Shown: piece after piece, positions 22,712 through 23,507 of the stretch
Layout of the letters: each line of letters starts with the position of its first letter
Numbering within the stretch: the stretch's first letter is position 1
From: CABQCM01 sp965145485
GTDB taxonomy: Bacteria; Bacillota; Clostridia; Oscillospirales; Acutalibacteraceae
Direction: 5' to 3'
Assembly (NCBI GenBank): GCA_965145485.1
Contig: CBCTCU010000043.1
Location: forward strand, 1 to 23,507
DNA length: 23,507 bases
Position numbers and translations under genes: made by a program
The notes under the pieces: generated by a model
Told to the model about the DNA's origin: nothing
Seen by the model: only the letters and a program-made list of their open reading frames with translations
Database searches by the model: none

Positions 22712-23042
22712 GCCGTACGGCCGTTTAAGCAGGAAGGGCGCAAGTCTGCTTGCGGGGAAAAGAATGATACCTATCAAAGGAAGGGGCGGCAGTTCTCCAT
22801 TTGTTCGCCTCGTCTATGCGTGCGGACAAAGCGCCTGCGTACAGGGATTCTGGCGGGGGGTAACCCCCATGAGGTGTTCGGCATCGAAATAGAGTGACCA
22901 AGCCACATGGTAACTTTTGCTTTATGGCAGATTATGGAATAGCACAAAGGCAATACCGTGTGCTCACAGCGCCGCCGAAAAATATGTATAACATTGAGCG
23001 ACCGGGCGAGTGGCATACAATGGCGCTGTGCCATCTGGCTTT

Positions 23043-23269
23043 TATGATACCATGAATACATGGTGTGAGTGGTATTATAAGCACATGGGCCTCAGGCTGG
23101 TGCAAAAAAATAAAGTACCATAGCTGTCCACGGCTATGGTACCATGACCGCGCAGTGTGTATGGTTATCATATGTACTGGACCATAGCCCCGTCCTTAAA
23201 CTGAAAGTATCATAGCCGTCTGCGGCTTATGTTACCATGGACGCGCAGTGTGAATGGTATGAACTGCGC
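23043..23269. repeat. Cluster of imperfect palindromic repeats
   Basis: Two related units of about 54 bp begin at 23112 and 23204 (period 92). Each starts AAAGTAYCATAGC, folds back on itself and continues ACCATG-ACGCGCAGTGTG-ATGGT with small differences. In the first the stem GTACCATAGC/GCTATGGTAC is perfect over 10 bp. A more diverged unit at 23043-23076 has ATACCA/TGGTAT around CCATG/CATGG. The second unit is followed by GCGCAGT/ACTGCGC (23243-23269). Confidence 0.7.
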
Positions 23270-23507
23270 AGGCCAGAAGGCCCATGCTGAAATCGTCTAT
23301 GGCTTTGAGCCCGAGGCGCGGCCGACATGGACGGTTGGGCGGACGAAGCGCATTCCATCCCGCGCTACGCTGCTCGCCGCGTGGGTTCTATCGCAGCCAG
23401 GCCGCTGTGCTCCTGCTAACCGGTATGCTATGCTACACGAAAATCCCCTGCCAAGTGAACCGAACCAGAAAAAACGGACAATAGACAAATCCCCCCTGAT
23501 GTAGGAA

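Larger units (their letters stand above)
22667..23507. other. Gene-free stretch at the right end of the window
   Basis: No frame shows family resemblance. It includes the XRE terminator, a GGGGG/CCCCC hairpin at about 22855-22868, a 5S-rRNA-like patch on the minus strand (about 22870-22905) and a cluster of imperfect palindromic repeats (23043-23269), each listed separately. Confidence 0.55.

Noticed and set aside
23043..23269. Possible CRISPR array
   Set aside because: Units are only two or three, diverged, unequally spaced, and lack uniform spacers; no cas gene is visible.

Overview
The window looks like chromosome from a GC-rich, spore-forming, low-oxygen-type Firmicute (class Clostridia, probably an Oscillospiraceae/Ruminococcaceae relative). 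This is inferred from sporulation genes (spoVAE, gerW), an HPr with the Ser46 regulatory site, an L27 with a cleavable N-terminus next to its protease Prp, Mini-RNase III, ScpA/ScpB, a dockerin-type surface protein end, and frequent TTG/GTG starts behind strong Shine-Dalgarno sites. Most genes lie on the minus strand.

Layout. (1) 1-378: 3' end of a dockerin-bearing extracellular protein on the plus strand, closed by a strong terminator; then about 650 bp without a gene. (2) 1082-3308: a Fur/Zur-type regulator, a zinc/manganese-binding lipoprotein and an ABC ATPase in one minus-strand operon behind a near-consensus promoter and a perfect 7-1-7 palindromic operator. The permease expected next is absent. 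(3) 3496-3852: a lone spoVAE. (4) 4203-10475: a complete fructose PTS operon on the minus strand, transcribed fruR-fruK-fruA(IIABC)-ptsH-ptsI, with repeated operator-like sequences around its promoter. (5) 10689-11546: a YitT-family membrane protein. (6) 11547-12707: a gene-poor stretch holding a decayed copy of the 3' end of the site-2 protease gene found at 18.7 kb, and a strong minus-strand terminator. (7) 12708-16047: mrnC, obg, and the rplU-prp-rpmA operon with its own promoter and terminator. (8) 16044-19365: site-2 protease, scpA, scpB, DUF2953 protein, gerW. (9) 19822-20171: Met-Glu-Val tRNA operon with a perfect consensus promoter and terminator. (10) 20411-22020: a membrane-anchored GH18 glycosidase with a long Ser/Gly linker. 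(11) 22448-23507: a small XRE-type regulator, then about 800 bp without a gene that carries a 5S-rRNA-like patch and a cluster of imperfect palindromic repeats.

How the genes work together. In the fructose block, FruA imports and phosphorylates fructose with phosphate passed from PEP through EI (ptsI) and HPr (ptsH); FruK makes fructose-1,6-bisphosphate; FruR senses the pathway. The metal block is a self-regulated uptake operon that must borrow a permease from elsewhere. The ribosome block supplies L21 and L27, the protease that trims L27, the 50S-assembly GTPase Obg and the 23S rRNA-maturing Mini-III. ScpA/ScpB form the condensin accessory subunits. Most known genes are ordinary; the unexplained material is between the genes, chiefly the protease-tail remnant at 11.9 kb, the nested inverted repeat at 4.0-4.1 kb and the palindromic cluster at 23.04-23.27 kb. 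I found no clear new multi-gene system.
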